In this document: positions 17,882 to 26,257 of the stretch, piece after piece
Layout: the number at the start of each line of letters is the position of its first letter
Position numbering within the stretch: the first letter of the stretch is position 1
Source: Microscilla marina ATCC 23134
GTDB taxonomy: Bacteria; Bacteroidota; Bacteroidia; Cytophagales; Microscillaceae
Reading direction: 5' to 3'
NCBI RefSeq assembly: GCF_000169175.1
Contig: NZ_AAWS01000058.1
Coordinates: 1 to 57,212, forward strand
DNA: 57,212 nt
Notes under the pieces: generated by a model
Seen by the model: only the letters and a program-made list of their open reading frames with translations
Databases searched by the model: none
Told to the model about the DNA's origin: nothing
Program-made: the position numbers and the translations under genes

Positions 17882-18589
17882 ATGTCTATTTACTTCTTAG
17901 GCGATCTACATGGTAACTTTCAGTTGGCACAGCAACGCATTGTTCAACAAAACGTTCAAGACTCCGTCATTATTCAGGTAGGAGACTTTGGCGTAGGGTA
18001 TGCGTCATTTTTAGAGGAGCTTAAAGCTGTGGGTGAACTCAATGCAATGCTCAAACAACGCAATACTTTTATGTATGTAATCAGGGGTAACCACGACAAT
18101 CCAGCTTATTTTCAAGGACCAGTCCCACGTGCTTTAGACCAGTCTCACATTACATTTGTGGCAGACTATAGTGTGCTTGAGCTCAATCAACAACGATTTT
18201 TGTTGGTAGGAGGGGCGCTCTCGATAGACCGCCACACACACAACGAGGGCGAAGGTTATTGGCAAGCCGAAAAGTTTGTGTATAATGAGGCAGCCATTAC
18301 CGCCTTGCACGGTATCGACGTGGTAGTTACCCATAGTGCCCCCAACTTTGCTCCACCTTTTGAGTTCAGCGACTTGGTACATACATTTGCTGCACAAGAC
18401 CCTCACCTGATCCAAGACCTGCACGAAGAACGTACTCTACTTGCTCAAATGTATCAACAGCTTGCCCGCCAATCTTCTAACCCATTGACCCATTGGTTTT
18501 ATGGACATTTTCATGCAAGCAAGCGTTACCAGCATCAACACACCCGTATGGTATTGGTTGCCATGAACGAGTTGCTGTTTTTTGCTTAG
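17882..18589 (+). CDS. Metallophosphoesterase (calcineurin-like)
   Basis: 235 residues from the ATG at 17882, chosen because the first metal motif IYFLGDLHGN must follow within a few residues; upstream in-frame starts add an unrelated tail. Metal ligands follow the family order: GDLHGN, QVGDFGVGY, IRGNHDNP, VVTHSAP and WFYGHFHAS. This is the Metallophos fold of phosphodiesterases or protein phosphatases with two metals. The substrate is unknown. Its stop codon overlaps the stop of the convergent SRAP gene by 4 bp. Confidence 0.9.
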   Translation: MSIYFLGDLHGNFQLAQQRIVQQNVQDSVIIQVGDFGVGYASFLEELKAVGELNAMLKQRNTFMYVIRGNHDNPAYFQGPVPRALDQSHITFVADYSVLELNQQRFLLVGGALSIDRHTHNEGEGYWQAEKFVYNEAAITALHGIDVVVTHSAPNFAPPFEFSDLVHTFAAQDPHLIQDLHEERTLLAQMYQQLARQSSNPLTHWFYGHFHASKRYQHQHTRMVLVAMNELLFFA

Positions 18590-19317
18590 TCAATTCTCAG
18601 TACCGTATCATTGATTTTCTTTACCAAAGCTCTTCCATTGAGTTGAGGGTTTTTGATTCCGGCATCTATCGGGTAAGCCTGCATGTGGTGGGCGTTGTAG
18701 GGCTTAAGCAAGGGCAATATTTCATCAAGAGCAGCATTGCTCAACCACTGTTTTTCAGCAGCTTTAGGTAATATTACCGGAGAGCGATGATGAGGAATTT
18801 GCTGTAGCAAAGCATTGGGTATGGTAGTAATGATAGCAAAAGAATTGACGAGTAAGTTTTTGTCTTGGTCTACCCACGAGTCCCACACTCCGGCAAAACA
18901 AAATGCTTGCTTGTTGCGGTCAGTCAGGTATACCACATAGGGTTTGTTGAGTTTTTCTTGGGTAGGTCCTTCTACAAAAAAATTGGCAGGAATAAGACAA
19001 CGTTGCGACCGAATGGCCTTTTTGAAGGCAGGTTTGTTGCCAATGCCTAATGCTCCGGTATAGCCTGGGTCGTTGGTTTTATTGTGGTCACCCTCAGCGC
19101 GGGCATTAAACAAATACATGCGTTTTTTTGCCCAATGTGGGGTAAGCCCAAACTGAAAAAACTGTAACACATCAGGTTTTTGATTGGTAATTACTGGTGA
19201 GTAGTCGCCCGGCGATGTATTATAATTAGGGGCAAAATTGCTTTGTTCAGGAGGAAATACCTGCAGTTGTTGCGCCAAATCATCTATATTGTTGATCATT
19301 CCAAATCTTCCGCACAT
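18586..19317 (-). CDS. SRAP-domain protein (HMCES/YedK type)
   Basis: 243 residues from the ATG at 19317, chosen because SRAP proteins need Cys as residue 2 and the frame here gives MCGRFG; an ATG 24 bp upstream would hide this Cys. Other SRAP residues are present: FNARAE (Asn), the Glu in FFVEGP and the His in PHHRSPVIL. The family makes a reversible thiazolidine bond between Cys2 and abasic sites in single-stranded DNA and so protects them during replication. It is convergent with the phosphoesterase with a 4-bp overlap, so neither gene has a terminator of its own there. Confidence 0.92.
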   Translation of the reverse strand: MCGRFGMINNIDDLAQQLQVFPPEQSNFAPNYNTSPGDYSPVITNQKPDVLQFFQFGLTPHWAKKRMYLFNARAEGDHNKTNDPGYTGALGIGNKPAFKKAIRSQRCLIPANFFVEGPTQEKLNKPYVVYLTDRNKQAFCFAGVWDSWVDQDKNLLVNSFAIITTIPNALLQQIPHHRSPVILPKAAEKQWLSNAALDEILPLLKPYNAHHMQAYPIDAGIKNPQLNGRALVKKINDTVLRID

Positions 19318-19373
19318 AAGGGTATGGTCTAAAAGGTACAAGTCAACTACAAAAATGCGGTTTTTTGGAGCAT

Positions 19374-19410
19374 AAAAAAAAGTAAAGCCCTAAATGAGCT
19401 TTACTTTTTT
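19374..19410. terminator. Bidirectional terminator, copy 1 of an identical pair
   Basis: AAAAAGTAAAGC and GCTTTACTTTTT arms around a CCTAAATGA loop. The same hairpin of at least 34 bp recurs at 21100-21135. This copy follows the SRPBCC gene on the minus strand. Confidence 0.8.
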
Positions 19411-19466
19411 AAGCCTGTAGTGACTCATTAAAAAAACGAATCGACCTCCTTTCAAAACAGGAGAGT

Positions 19467-19970
19467 CTAAGCCGCTTTTTTTGCATATTTGGCTATCTCT
19501 TTGGCTTTGCGGGGGCTGGGCTTGCCCGTTTCTACATAATGCCTAAAATCTTCAATAGCGTTGGTCAAAATCCCTCCCATTTGCATTCGCATCATAGGCG
19601 ACATGAGTTTGCCTACCCAACCCTTGGTTTGCATTTCCAGCTTCATAGAGACCCTCGTCTGATTCCCTTCTTTGGTAAGTTTCCAGGTGTTTTGCCCCAG
19701 TTTCACAAAAAACGGAAAGCCTTCTATCACTTCGTAGCTTAAAACATAATTTTGAGGATCAAAAACCCTGATTTCCTCTTGAATTGCTCCCAAACTAGTC
19801 GTATCACAAGCTCGGTTGCTACAGCTAGCCCCCTCAAATACCGGGTTGCCTTGTCCTTCTGAATATTTCAATCCACTTGCCCACTTGTAAGCGGTCGTAT
19901 ATTGGTTACCTAATATTTCCCAGGCATCACTGATAGAAGCATTGATAACGGTTTCTCTGTAAAATTCCAT
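19467..19970 (-). CDS. SRPBCC (START-like) ligand-binding protein
   Basis: 167 residues. The SRPBCC fold is shown by MEFYRETVINASISDAWEIL, the variable middle with a Cys-rich loop (GASCSNRACD), LSYEVIEGFPFFVKLGQNTW, KEGNQTRVSMKLEMQTKG and a long C-terminal helix (ILTNAIEDFRHYVETG). Proteins of this polyketide_cyc2 group bind hydrophobic ligands. Upstream at 20028-20056 is a promoter nearly identical to that of the sigma gene next to it, so it is probably a target of that sigma. It ends in a Lys/Ala-rich tail. Confidence 0.8.
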   Translation of the reverse strand: MEFYRETVINASISDAWEILGNQYTTAYKWASGLKYSEGQGNPVFEGASCSNRACDTTSLGAIQEEIRVFDPQNYVLSYEVIEGFPFFVKLGQNTWKLTKEGNQTRVSMKLEMQTKGWVGKLMSPMMRMQMGGILTNAIEDFRHYVETGKPSPRKAKEIAKYAKKAA

Positions 19971-20027
19971 GGTGCAAAAAGTTTAGTGAGTATTAAAATG
20001 ATTGAACTTATAAGTGATGTTCTACCA

Positions 20028-20056
20028 TTGGATGTAACAATTGGGCAGGTGTTACA
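20028..20056 (-). promoter_or_regulatory. ECF-type promoter of the SRPBCC gene
   Basis: On the minus strand TGTAAC (20056-20051), 15-bp spacer, ACATCCAA (20035-20028). The 16-mer TTTTGTAACACCTGCC covering the -35 is identical in the promoter at 21044-21072. Confidence 0.65.
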
Positions 20057-20135
20057 AAACTCACCAATAAATAAAGTAAAAAGAAAATTAATATTTGTTA
20101 GATGATTGATAGTCAGGGATTTGAGTGCGATAAGA

Positions 20136-21005
20136 TTACTTGAAATACTTTAATAAATTATCGTCGTTCAATATTTCTGACACAATGGTTTCGGCACTAA
20201 AATCTTCTTTGGTAGGGTGTTCACGGTACAGCTCAGTGTATTTTTCTTCAAAACGCTGGGCTGTTTCTTCGTAGCGAGGTGCTACATACAACGCTATTTT
20301 GTTTTTATAAGAAATGTTAAACTGTAAATTGTTCTCATCCAGTAACCCCATTTTTTTTAAAGCCTTGGTTTTTTTAGGGCAACGACATGGGTTGTCTTGA
20401 TTGACCAGACCACATTTATTATTCATAAAATTGTAGAGCTCTTTGCGTGCCCGGTGCAGCTTTACCCGAAAGTTAGGGGGCGTAAGGTCAAAAATTTCTG
20501 CCCCTATCCGATGATTTGCTCCAAATGTGTCGCCAATAATATAGATGAGCCGTTGCTCTCTGGTGAGGCACATCAGCATGCCTGACATACACTTGACCTG
20601 CATCTCACGCGAAAGCTCTTGAAAAGTAATGTATTCTTCCTCGTTTAGGTCAGGGTTGGGGATTGAGTCCAACTTTGCTCCATAGTCTTCGAACGAACTA
20701 AAACGTTGCGCCCCTTTTCTTCTTTTGGTTTGCAAAAATTCATTGACCACAATGCGGTACAACCAAGTACGAAAAGCACTTTTAAAATTAAATTGTGACA
20801 ACTTCGTGATTACCTTCAGCAAAGTTTCCTGGGTAAGGTCCAGTGCATCATTGGGGTCATGCACCATTTTCCAGGCAACATTGTATATAAATGGTTGATG
20901 CAAGTGAATAAGCTCTTCTATGGCTTTACGGTCACCATTCAACGATTTTTCTACCAAAGTCCGGTTTTGTTCTTCTGAGTATTTGTCTGATAATGGATTG
21001 TTCAT
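20136..21005 (-). CDS. ECF-type RNA polymerase sigma factor with C-terminal extension
   Basis: 289 residues from the ATG at 21005; a longer frame from 21053 would run across its own promoter. Region 2 is seen in FIYNVAWKMVHDPNDALDLTQE and FRTWLYRIVVNEF, region 4 in LTREQRLIYIIGDTFGANHRIGAEIF cut into its two helices and FRVKLHRARKELYNF. Beyond region 4 is a 95-residue extension starting with a small Cys cluster, NPCRCPKKTK, as in a known Bacteroidota subgroup of these sigmas; the rest is helical and may be the sensing part. No anti-sigma gene is adjacent. The shared promoter sequence argues for autoregulation. Confidence 0.9.
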   Translation of the reverse strand: MNNPLSDKYSEEQNRTLVEKSLNGDRKAIEELIHLHQPFIYNVAWKMVHDPNDALDLTQETLLKVITKLSQFNFKSAFRTWLYRIVVNEFLQTKRRKGAQRFSSFEDYGAKLDSIPNPDLNEEEYITFQELSREMQVKCMSGMLMCLTREQRLIYIIGDTFGANHRIGAEIFDLTPPNFRVKLHRARKELYNFMNNKCGLVNQDNPCRCPKKTKALKKMGLLDENNLQFNISYKNKIALYVAPRYEETAQRFEEKYTELYREHPTKEDFSAETIVSEILNDDNLLKYFK

Positions 21006-21043
21006 TGTATAATATATTAAGGAATAACCAATTGTTTTTTTGA

Positions 21044-21072
21044 TTAGATACAATGCTCAGGCAGGTGTTACA
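21044..21072 (-). promoter_or_regulatory. ECF-type promoter of the sigma gene
   Basis: On the minus strand TGTAAC (21072-21067), 15-bp spacer, GTATCTAA (21051-21044), 39 bp before the start codon. It matches the SRPBCC promoter at 13 of the first 13 bases after TGT and at the same spacing. Confidence 0.65.
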
Positions 21073-21099
21073 AAATGTCACTTTTTAAATATACCCCAT

Positions 21100-21135
21100 A
21101 AAAAAAGTAAAGCCCTAAATGAGCTTTACTTTTTC
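21100..21135. terminator. Bidirectional terminator, copy 2 of an identical pair
   Basis: Same hairpin as 19374-19410. It follows the acyl-CoA dehydrogenase stop on the minus strand by 28 bp and insulates the sigma promoter from it. Confidence 0.8.
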
Positions 21136-21162
21136 AGATATATTAATTATGGATTAAAATAT

Positions 21163-22977
21163 TTACACAATCAATTCTTTCTCAACTTCTACAGTCAAGG
21201 TGTCGTCTTTGTCCATCAAACGAGTCATTAAGCCCAAAGTTTTTGGCAACTCATAAGAGAAGAAATAACGCATAGTATGTATTTTACTTTCGTAAAATTT
21301 AAGCTTTTCGCCTTCGGGATTTCCAGTAACCATTGCTTTTTTAGCCACGGTAGCTTGTTTAAGCCACTGCCAACTAATTACAATTAGGCTGAAAAACTCC
21401 ATATAAAGGGTAGCGTCAGCCAAAGCAAGCTCCATTTTGCCTTGCATGGCCATTCCGCCCAACTGTTGGGTTACTTTCTGCAAGTCCTGAAGTTTTTCCT
21501 GCAAAGCAGTGACGTATTTTTTCAAATCATCGTAAGTGCTAGCTTCGTCAGTTACTTTCTTTACTTCTTCGGCCAACAACATCAATGACTTGCCTCCAGT
21601 ACCCATAATTTTACGGGCTAATAAGTCAAGTGATTGAATGCCAGTTGTACCTTCATAAATAGAAGTAATACGGATGTCGCGGTAGTGTTGCTCAAGCGGG
21701 AAGTCGGTTGTGTAACCAAATCCACCCAAACACTGCATACCTTCGCTTACCGACTTGATGCCGTACTCCGCCGGGAATGTTTTGGCCACTGGAGTAAGCA
21801 AGTCAAGCAAACCTTTGTAACGTTTTCTGGCTGTTTCGTCTTCTGTAGTCATTTCAAGGTCGGCATAACGCGAACACTCAAAAATCAACGAAAGTCCGCC
21901 TTCTACTACCGACTTCTGGAACAACAACATACGCTTTACGTCGGCGTGGTTGATGATAAAAGTCTGAGGCTTATCTTTAGCGCTTTGCTCGCTGATTTTA
22001 CGTCCTTGTGGGCGCTCGTTGGCATATTCCAAAGAAGCATAATAAGCGGCTGAAGCAATGGCTGCTCCCATCAAACCAACCCCCAAACGGGCTTCGTTCA
22101 TCATTTGGAACATGTAGCTCAAGCCTTTGTTAGGCTCGCCTACCAACCATCCGTGACAGTTGTCGTTGTCACCGGCAATGTAGTGAACAGCTGGCGTACT
22201 TTTTTGTCCCATTTTATGGTAAACCCCGGCTGTAGTTACGTCGTTGTCTATCAAGTTGCCATTCTCGTCTTCGCGAAGCTTAGGTACCACAAACAAAGAA
22301 ATACCTTTAGTACCCAATGGTGCCCCGTCAATACGTGCCAACATCAAGTGTACCACGTTTTCTGTACCTTCATAGTCACCCGAAGAGATAAATATCTTTT
22401 GTCCTTTGAGTTTGTAGTGTCCCTGATCGGTAGGAGTAGCCGAACTTACAATGTCAGACAATGAGCTACCTGCCTGAGGCTCGGTCAATGCCATCGTTCC
22501 CTGCCATTCGCTGCTCAACATTTTGCCAGTATATTTTTCTTTCAATTCTTTTGACCCAAAAGAGGCAATCAAGTGAGCCGAACCAGCTGTCAAACCAGTA
22601 AACATTACTACCCCATTGTTGGCAGCACTCATAATAGCACCCGAAGCAGCTGTTACCATTTGTGGAAGTTGCTGCCCACCATGCTCAAAAGAAAAACTGC
22701 CTCCAATAAAGCCAGCTTCTCCCATTGCTTTTATATATTTTATTATTTCAGGGTGGATGGTTACTTTGCCATCTTCAAAAGTATGATCAGCGCGATCTAT
22801 TTCTGTGTAGAAAGGAAAGAGGTGACGGTCTGAAATGTCAACAGCTGCATCCAAGATCATGTTTACAGCTTCAGTATCTGTTTCAGCATAGTAAGGAGAC
22901 TCTAAAACTTCTTCTATATTAAAAACTTCATTTAATAAGAATTTTAGATTTTCTATGCTTATATATTTTTTTGCCAT
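21163..22977 (-). CDS. Acyl-CoA dehydrogenase with extra C-terminal domain
   Basis: 604 residues from the ATG at 22977 (MAKKYISIENLKFLLNEVF), which fits the family N-terminus; the longer frame to 23088 crosses the promoter. Acyl-CoA dehydrogenase N-terminal, middle (TEPQAGSSLSDIVSSA, KIFISSGDYE) and C-terminal FAD domains are followed by the IYEGTTGIQSLDLLARK motif and a further 130-residue helical domain of the PF12806 type. This long form belongs to the group that oxidises longer acyl-CoA esters in beta-oxidation with FAD. A palindrome beside the promoter suggests repression by a TetR-like fatty-acid regulator. Confidence 0.93.
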   Translation of the reverse strand: MAKKYISIENLKFLLNEVFNIEEVLESPYYAETDTEAVNMILDAAVDISDRHLFPFYTEIDRADHTFEDGKVTIHPEIIKYIKAMGEAGFIGGSFSFEHGGQQLPQMVTAASGAIMSAANNGVVMFTGLTAGSAHLIASFGSKELKEKYTGKMLSSEWQGTMALTEPQAGSSLSDIVSSATPTDQGHYKLKGQKIFISSGDYEGTENVVHLMLARIDGAPLGTKGISLFVVPKLREDENGNLIDNDVTTAGVYHKMGQKSTPAVHYIAGDNDNCHGWLVGEPNKGLSYMFQMMNEARLGVGLMGAAIASAAYYASLEYANERPQGRKISEQSAKDKPQTFIINHADVKRMLLFQKSVVEGGLSLIFECSRYADLEMTTEDETARKRYKGLLDLLTPVAKTFPAEYGIKSVSEGMQCLGGFGYTTDFPLEQHYRDIRITSIYEGTTGIQSLDLLARKIMGTGGKSLMLLAEEVKKVTDEASTYDDLKKYVTALQEKLQDLQKVTQQLGGMAMQGKMELALADATLYMEFFSLIVISWQWLKQATVAKKAMVTGNPEGEKLKFYESKIHTMRYFFSYELPKTLGLMTRLMDKDDTLTVEVEKELIV

Positions 22978-23055
22978 AGTACTTCTGTGTTTTTGTAACA
23001 GTATTTTTTTATGGTTATTTAACTTATATACACGTGATGAATTAATTCTAAAATA

Positions 23056-23085
23056 TGACCAGCGGTCAAACTTTAAGCAAATATA
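23056..23085 (-). promoter_or_regulatory. Promoter box and palindromic operator of the acyl-CoA dehydrogenase gene
   Basis: On the minus strand TATATTTG (23085-23078) is an exact TAnnTTTG box; 9 bp further comes the palindrome TGACC-GCT-GGTCA (23068-23056), which would lie over about +3 to +15. A repressor bound there would block the start. The rest of the gap 23086-23372 shows nothing else. Confidence 0.55.
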
Positions 23086-23372
23086 CACAAAATACTAAAA
23101 GTATTATGCGTGCATAACATTTTTTTTGGGGCTAAAACTTACATACAATATAAGATTATTAGGGGATATAGAGGTTTATACTAATAAAGTATGCAAAAGG
23201 GTTTGAAAAGCTTTCAAAATTATTTGTGATGTGTAATCCTGTATGACAAAGTATATGGGGGTAGTGAATAGCCCATCGCTGCTAACTTTTTTGCTTATCT
23301 GGTGGAGGCTGTCCCTTAACCTATTGCTCCAAGAGGCGTTAATACACTCAACACTACTATATCAAAAACAAT

Positions 23373-24596
23373 ATGAAACGAATAACACTATCTGCTCTGA
23401 TGTTGGTCAGCGTGGTATTATTGGCACAAGCCACCCCCCGTAACTTATACGAGCAACTCTGTGAAGTAAATCAGGAATGGCACAAACATCGGGCTACAGC
23501 CCAAAAAATGGGCTTGGTACAGGCAAAGCCTCTCAAACATGAACAAGATTTACTCTCCTTTCACATTCGTACGCTTGGGCAAATATTTCGGCAACGCCCC
23601 ATTGCCCACCTCAGCCCCGCCCAACAACGCCAAAGGCACCAACACCTCAAAGTACTCGACAAATATTGGCAACGGCGCGACTGCCCCCGCAATGATTACC
23701 TGCCTTACCGCAACCCAGTGTTTATCGACCACGAGGGGCGTTATTGTGCGGTGGGGTATTTGATGCTCAAGAGTGGTAAAGGTAAGTTTTGTAAAGCGGT
23801 ACAAAAAAACAGCAATTTTATTTATATCCGTCAGATCAAGTCAGCTGATTTTGATGCTTGGCAAAGCCAAAGCGGGTTGTCAATAGAGGAGCTTGCCTGG
23901 ATACAGCCGGGGTATACCCCAGCTGTCAGGCTTGAGCAAATACACCGACTGGGGGTTGATCGCAAGCCCCGTTTTGTCGACTCATTGCAAGCCACCAGGA
24001 TATACAATGCCCATTTTGATAGGGCAGATATGTTTGGGTTTCAGCGGATGTTTTGGGGAACTGCTTTCAGGCGGGAACGAGCACTCAAAAAGTATAAAAA
24101 ATACAAGGGTAAACCTGATTGGGAAGCGCTCAGAAAAACGCATGGCAGCATCAATGCCCTCACTGTGTACCAAAGCGTGCTATATGCCGCCGTAGATACT
24201 ACCCTGGCAACCCCTACCGGTTCGGTAGCACCCCTGACTAAAATTGTAAAGTGGCACCCACAAAAAAAATGGGTCGTGGTGCACAAAATCATCGAGCCAA
24301 CAATCAATCGAAACCACCAAAATGTAATTTATACGTTTTTTAGCAATCGAGGCAAGCTTTACGCAGGTGGAGGTTTTGAAACCCTTTATAACGATGCTAC
24401 ACAACAGCCCCCCCGCACTCATTCTTACCTGGTATGTTTCAATGGCAGGTCGTGGAAGAAGGTAAAGCAAGAATATGGAGGGATTATATTTGGGTTGATT
24501 TATAAAAACGGTAAGCGTTACCTGGGCACGGTGATCAATGGCATGGCGGGCAATACCAGAGCGCCTATTCATCCTACAGCCAAGGTAAACAAATAA
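23373..24596 (+). CDS. Exported protein of unknown function with a CAVGYLM motif
   Basis: 407 residues with a signal peptide (MKRITLSALMLVSVVLLAQA). The best conserved-looking part is YRNPVFIDHEGRYCAVGYLM at about residues 110-129, a His/Asp/Cys-containing segment that I recall from many exported proteins of Bacteroidota and Myxococcota without a known function. The second half (about 260-395) looks like two or three beta-propeller blades (LTVYQSVLYAAVD, YTFFSNRGKLYAGGGFETL). The protein is basic and ends with PTAKVNK; the end may be shorter than in relatives. A strong hairpin follows after 23 bp. Confidence 0.75.
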   Translation: MKRITLSALMLVSVVLLAQATPRNLYEQLCEVNQEWHKHRATAQKMGLVQAKPLKHEQDLLSFHIRTLGQIFRQRPIAHLSPAQQRQRHQHLKVLDKYWQRRDCPRNDYLPYRNPVFIDHEGRYCAVGYLMLKSGKGKFCKAVQKNSNFIYIRQIKSADFDAWQSQSGLSIEELAWIQPGYTPAVRLEQIHRLGVDRKPRFVDSLQATRIYNAHFDRADMFGFQRMFWGTAFRRERALKKYKKYKGKPDWEALRKTHGSINALTVYQSVLYAAVDTTLATPTGSVAPLTKIVKWHPQKKWVVVHKIIEPTINRNHQNVIYTFFSNRGKLYAGGGFETLYNDATQQPPRTHSYLVCFNGRSWKKVKQEYGGIIFGLIYKNGKRYLGTVINGMAGNTRAPIHPTAKVNK

Positions 24597-24619
24597 TTTG
24601 TTTGGTTTGCTATATTTAC

Positions 24620-24665
24620 AACGAGCCTCCTTTACTGATGTTAAATCCAGCAAAGGAGGCTCGTT
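24620..24665. terminator. Bidirectional terminator
   Basis: An 18-bp nearly perfect stem (AACGAGCCTCCTTT pairing with AAAGGAGGCTCGTT) with a 10-nt loop lies between the exported protein and rnz, which converge on it. Confidence 0.7.
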
Positions 24666-24688
24666 GTTTGGGGCAATGCCCATAATCA

Positions 24689-25636
24689 TTACTCCACGGG
24701 CATCAATTCTTTTTCAAGCACAAAAGTACTGCCTTCTACCGCAAGGTAAGACTCACTAAACACTTCGCGGGCTTCTTTGATCAAAGGGTCTAAATAATTG
24801 CGGTAACGCGACGAAAAATGCCCAATCAATAATTTGCCTACTTCGGCTTTGGTGGCTATAGTAGCTGCCTGACGAGCCGTAGAGTGAAACGTATCTGTTG
24901 CCCGGTCAATTTCTTCGCTGGTAAAAGTAGCTTCATGATACAACATGTCTACCCCTTTGATGTGCTCTATGATGGGTTCGTGGTAAGCCGTATCACTGCA
25001 ATAAGCATACGCCCGGCTTTTGGGTTGTACTGTCACGTCTTTGGCGCTGATCAATACCTTGCCTTCTGGGTCCAGAATGTCGTCACCTTTTTGTAAGGTC
25101 TTGGCATACTGCCAATCCCATATTTCTTCTGGAATTTTTTCTTTGATAATTTTTCTTTTCTTAGGGTTTTCCTGAATCAAAAAACCATTGCAAGGTATGC
25201 GGTGGCTCAAAGGAATAGTGCGAATGGTAAACATGCCATCGCTCATGATCTCTTCCGACTCGCCTACCTTCAACTCTTTGAAATGAATTTTATAGTTGAA
25301 CCGGGTTTGACTGTACTTAAGTTGTACGCTAATGATTTCGGCAAGCCCCGGAGGACCGTATAAATACAAGTCTTGATTGCGTTTGTTGAGGTGCATTGAC
25401 GATAACAAACCTATCAACCCCAGGTAATGGTCGCCGTGCAAGTGACTGATAAATATATGCTTGATTCGGTTAATCCTGATTTTTAGCTCCTGCAATCTCA
25501 TCTGGGTTCCTTCGCCACAGTCTATCAGCAAGTGGGTATGAGGCAAAGAAACGATTTGAGAAGTTGGATAACGCCGGAAATCGGGAGCAATAACAGGAAG
25601 GGCAGCACCACTACCTAATATGGTTACTTGAAACAT
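24689..25636 (-). CDS. rnz: Ribonuclease Z
   Basis: 315 residues, the usual short-form length. Family motifs in order: LGSGAALP, LIDCGEGTQMRLQ, the metal motif SHLHGDHYLGLIGLL, LSHRIPCNGFLI, YCSDTAYHE and LLIGHFSSRY. The enzyme cuts the 3' trailer from tRNA precursors that lack an encoded CCA, using two zinc ions. STAS-rnz neighbourhood on one strand is common in Bacteroidota; here the two are 204 bp apart with a terminator between. Confidence 0.95.
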   Translation of the reverse strand: MFQVTILGSGAALPVIAPDFRRYPTSQIVSLPHTHLLIDCGEGTQMRLQELKIRINRIKHIFISHLHGDHYLGLIGLLSSMHLNKRNQDLYLYGPPGLAEIISVQLKYSQTRFNYKIHFKELKVGESEEIMSDGMFTIRTIPLSHRIPCNGFLIQENPKKRKIIKEKIPEEIWDWQYAKTLQKGDDILDPEGKVLISAKDVTVQPKSRAYAYCSDTAYHEPIIEHIKGVDMLYHEATFTSEEIDRATDTFHSTARQAATIATKAEVGKLLIGHFSSRYRNYLDPLIKEAREVFSESYLAVEGSTFVLEKELMPVE

Positions 25637-25767
25637 GTGATGGTATTACAAAAATAGTATGCACCTTATAGGTATAAGGGCTTGACTGAAAAATTTTTGA
25701 TGGCTGGTGTTGTTTGCGCGTAATGGTTCGGGTTGTTATGCTTGTTTGGTTCTTAAAAAGAATTAAA

Positions 25768-25813
25768 GAGTCTGTTTGGGCATTATACCAAGGTACAAAA
25801 CACAAACAGACTC
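25768..25813 (-). terminator. Terminator of the STAS gene
   Basis: Arms GAGTCTGTTTG and CAAACAGACTC with a 24-nt loop; on the minus strand followed by TTTAATTCTTTTT, 27 bp after the STAS stop. Confidence 0.65.
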
Positions 25814-25840
25814 CTTATATTTAAACCAACAATGATTGTA

Positions 25841-26227
25841 TTAACCTTCTCCACCGTCTTTGGCAACGTCGTTTTCCACTTCATTCATGTGTATAAATTG
25901 AATGGCTTCTTCGTTGGTAGGCAAAATCTTCAATACTTTGTCAAGTTGAGAGATTTTTATAAGCTTCATTACGTGGTCGGTAATACCAGTTAACACCATT
26001 GTTCCTTTTGCATCCATGCAAAGTCGGTTTGCAATCAATAATGCACCCAATCCAGAAGAGTCTACGTATTTCACTTTGCTCAAATCAATCACAAAATTCT
26101 TGGCACCTTCTGCATTGAGGGTTACAAAAGTACTTTTAAGCTCAGGTGACAAAGTAGCATCCATCTTTTCGTTTTGCAACTGAATTAGTGTGTATTTAGG
26201 TTGTTTGTCGAGAGAATACTTCATCAA
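25841..26227 (-). CDS. STAS-domain anti-sigma-factor antagonist-like protein
   Basis: 128 residues. The STAS fold is plain: YTLIQLQNEKMDATLSPEL, NFVIDLSKVKYVDSSGLGAL with the phospho-acceptor Ser in DSSGLG, KGTMVLTGITDHV and the LIKISQLDKVLKIL helix. Such proteins are the dephospho/phospho switch of SpoIIAA-type partner-switching systems and bind a serine kinase. No kinase or phosphatase gene is next to it. Met1 and Met2 are both possible starts. The tail is acidic. It is 30 bp downstream of purC on the same strand, so it may be co-transcribed with it. Confidence 0.9.
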   Translation of the reverse strand: MMKYSLDKQPKYTLIQLQNEKMDATLSPELKSTFVTLNAEGAKNFVIDLSKVKYVDSSGLGALLIANRLCMDAKGTMVLTGITDHVMKLIKISQLDKVLKILPTNEEAIQFIHMNEVENDVAKDGGEG

Positions 26228-26257
26228 TATATTGGTTTATTTTGTTTAAATACAAGT

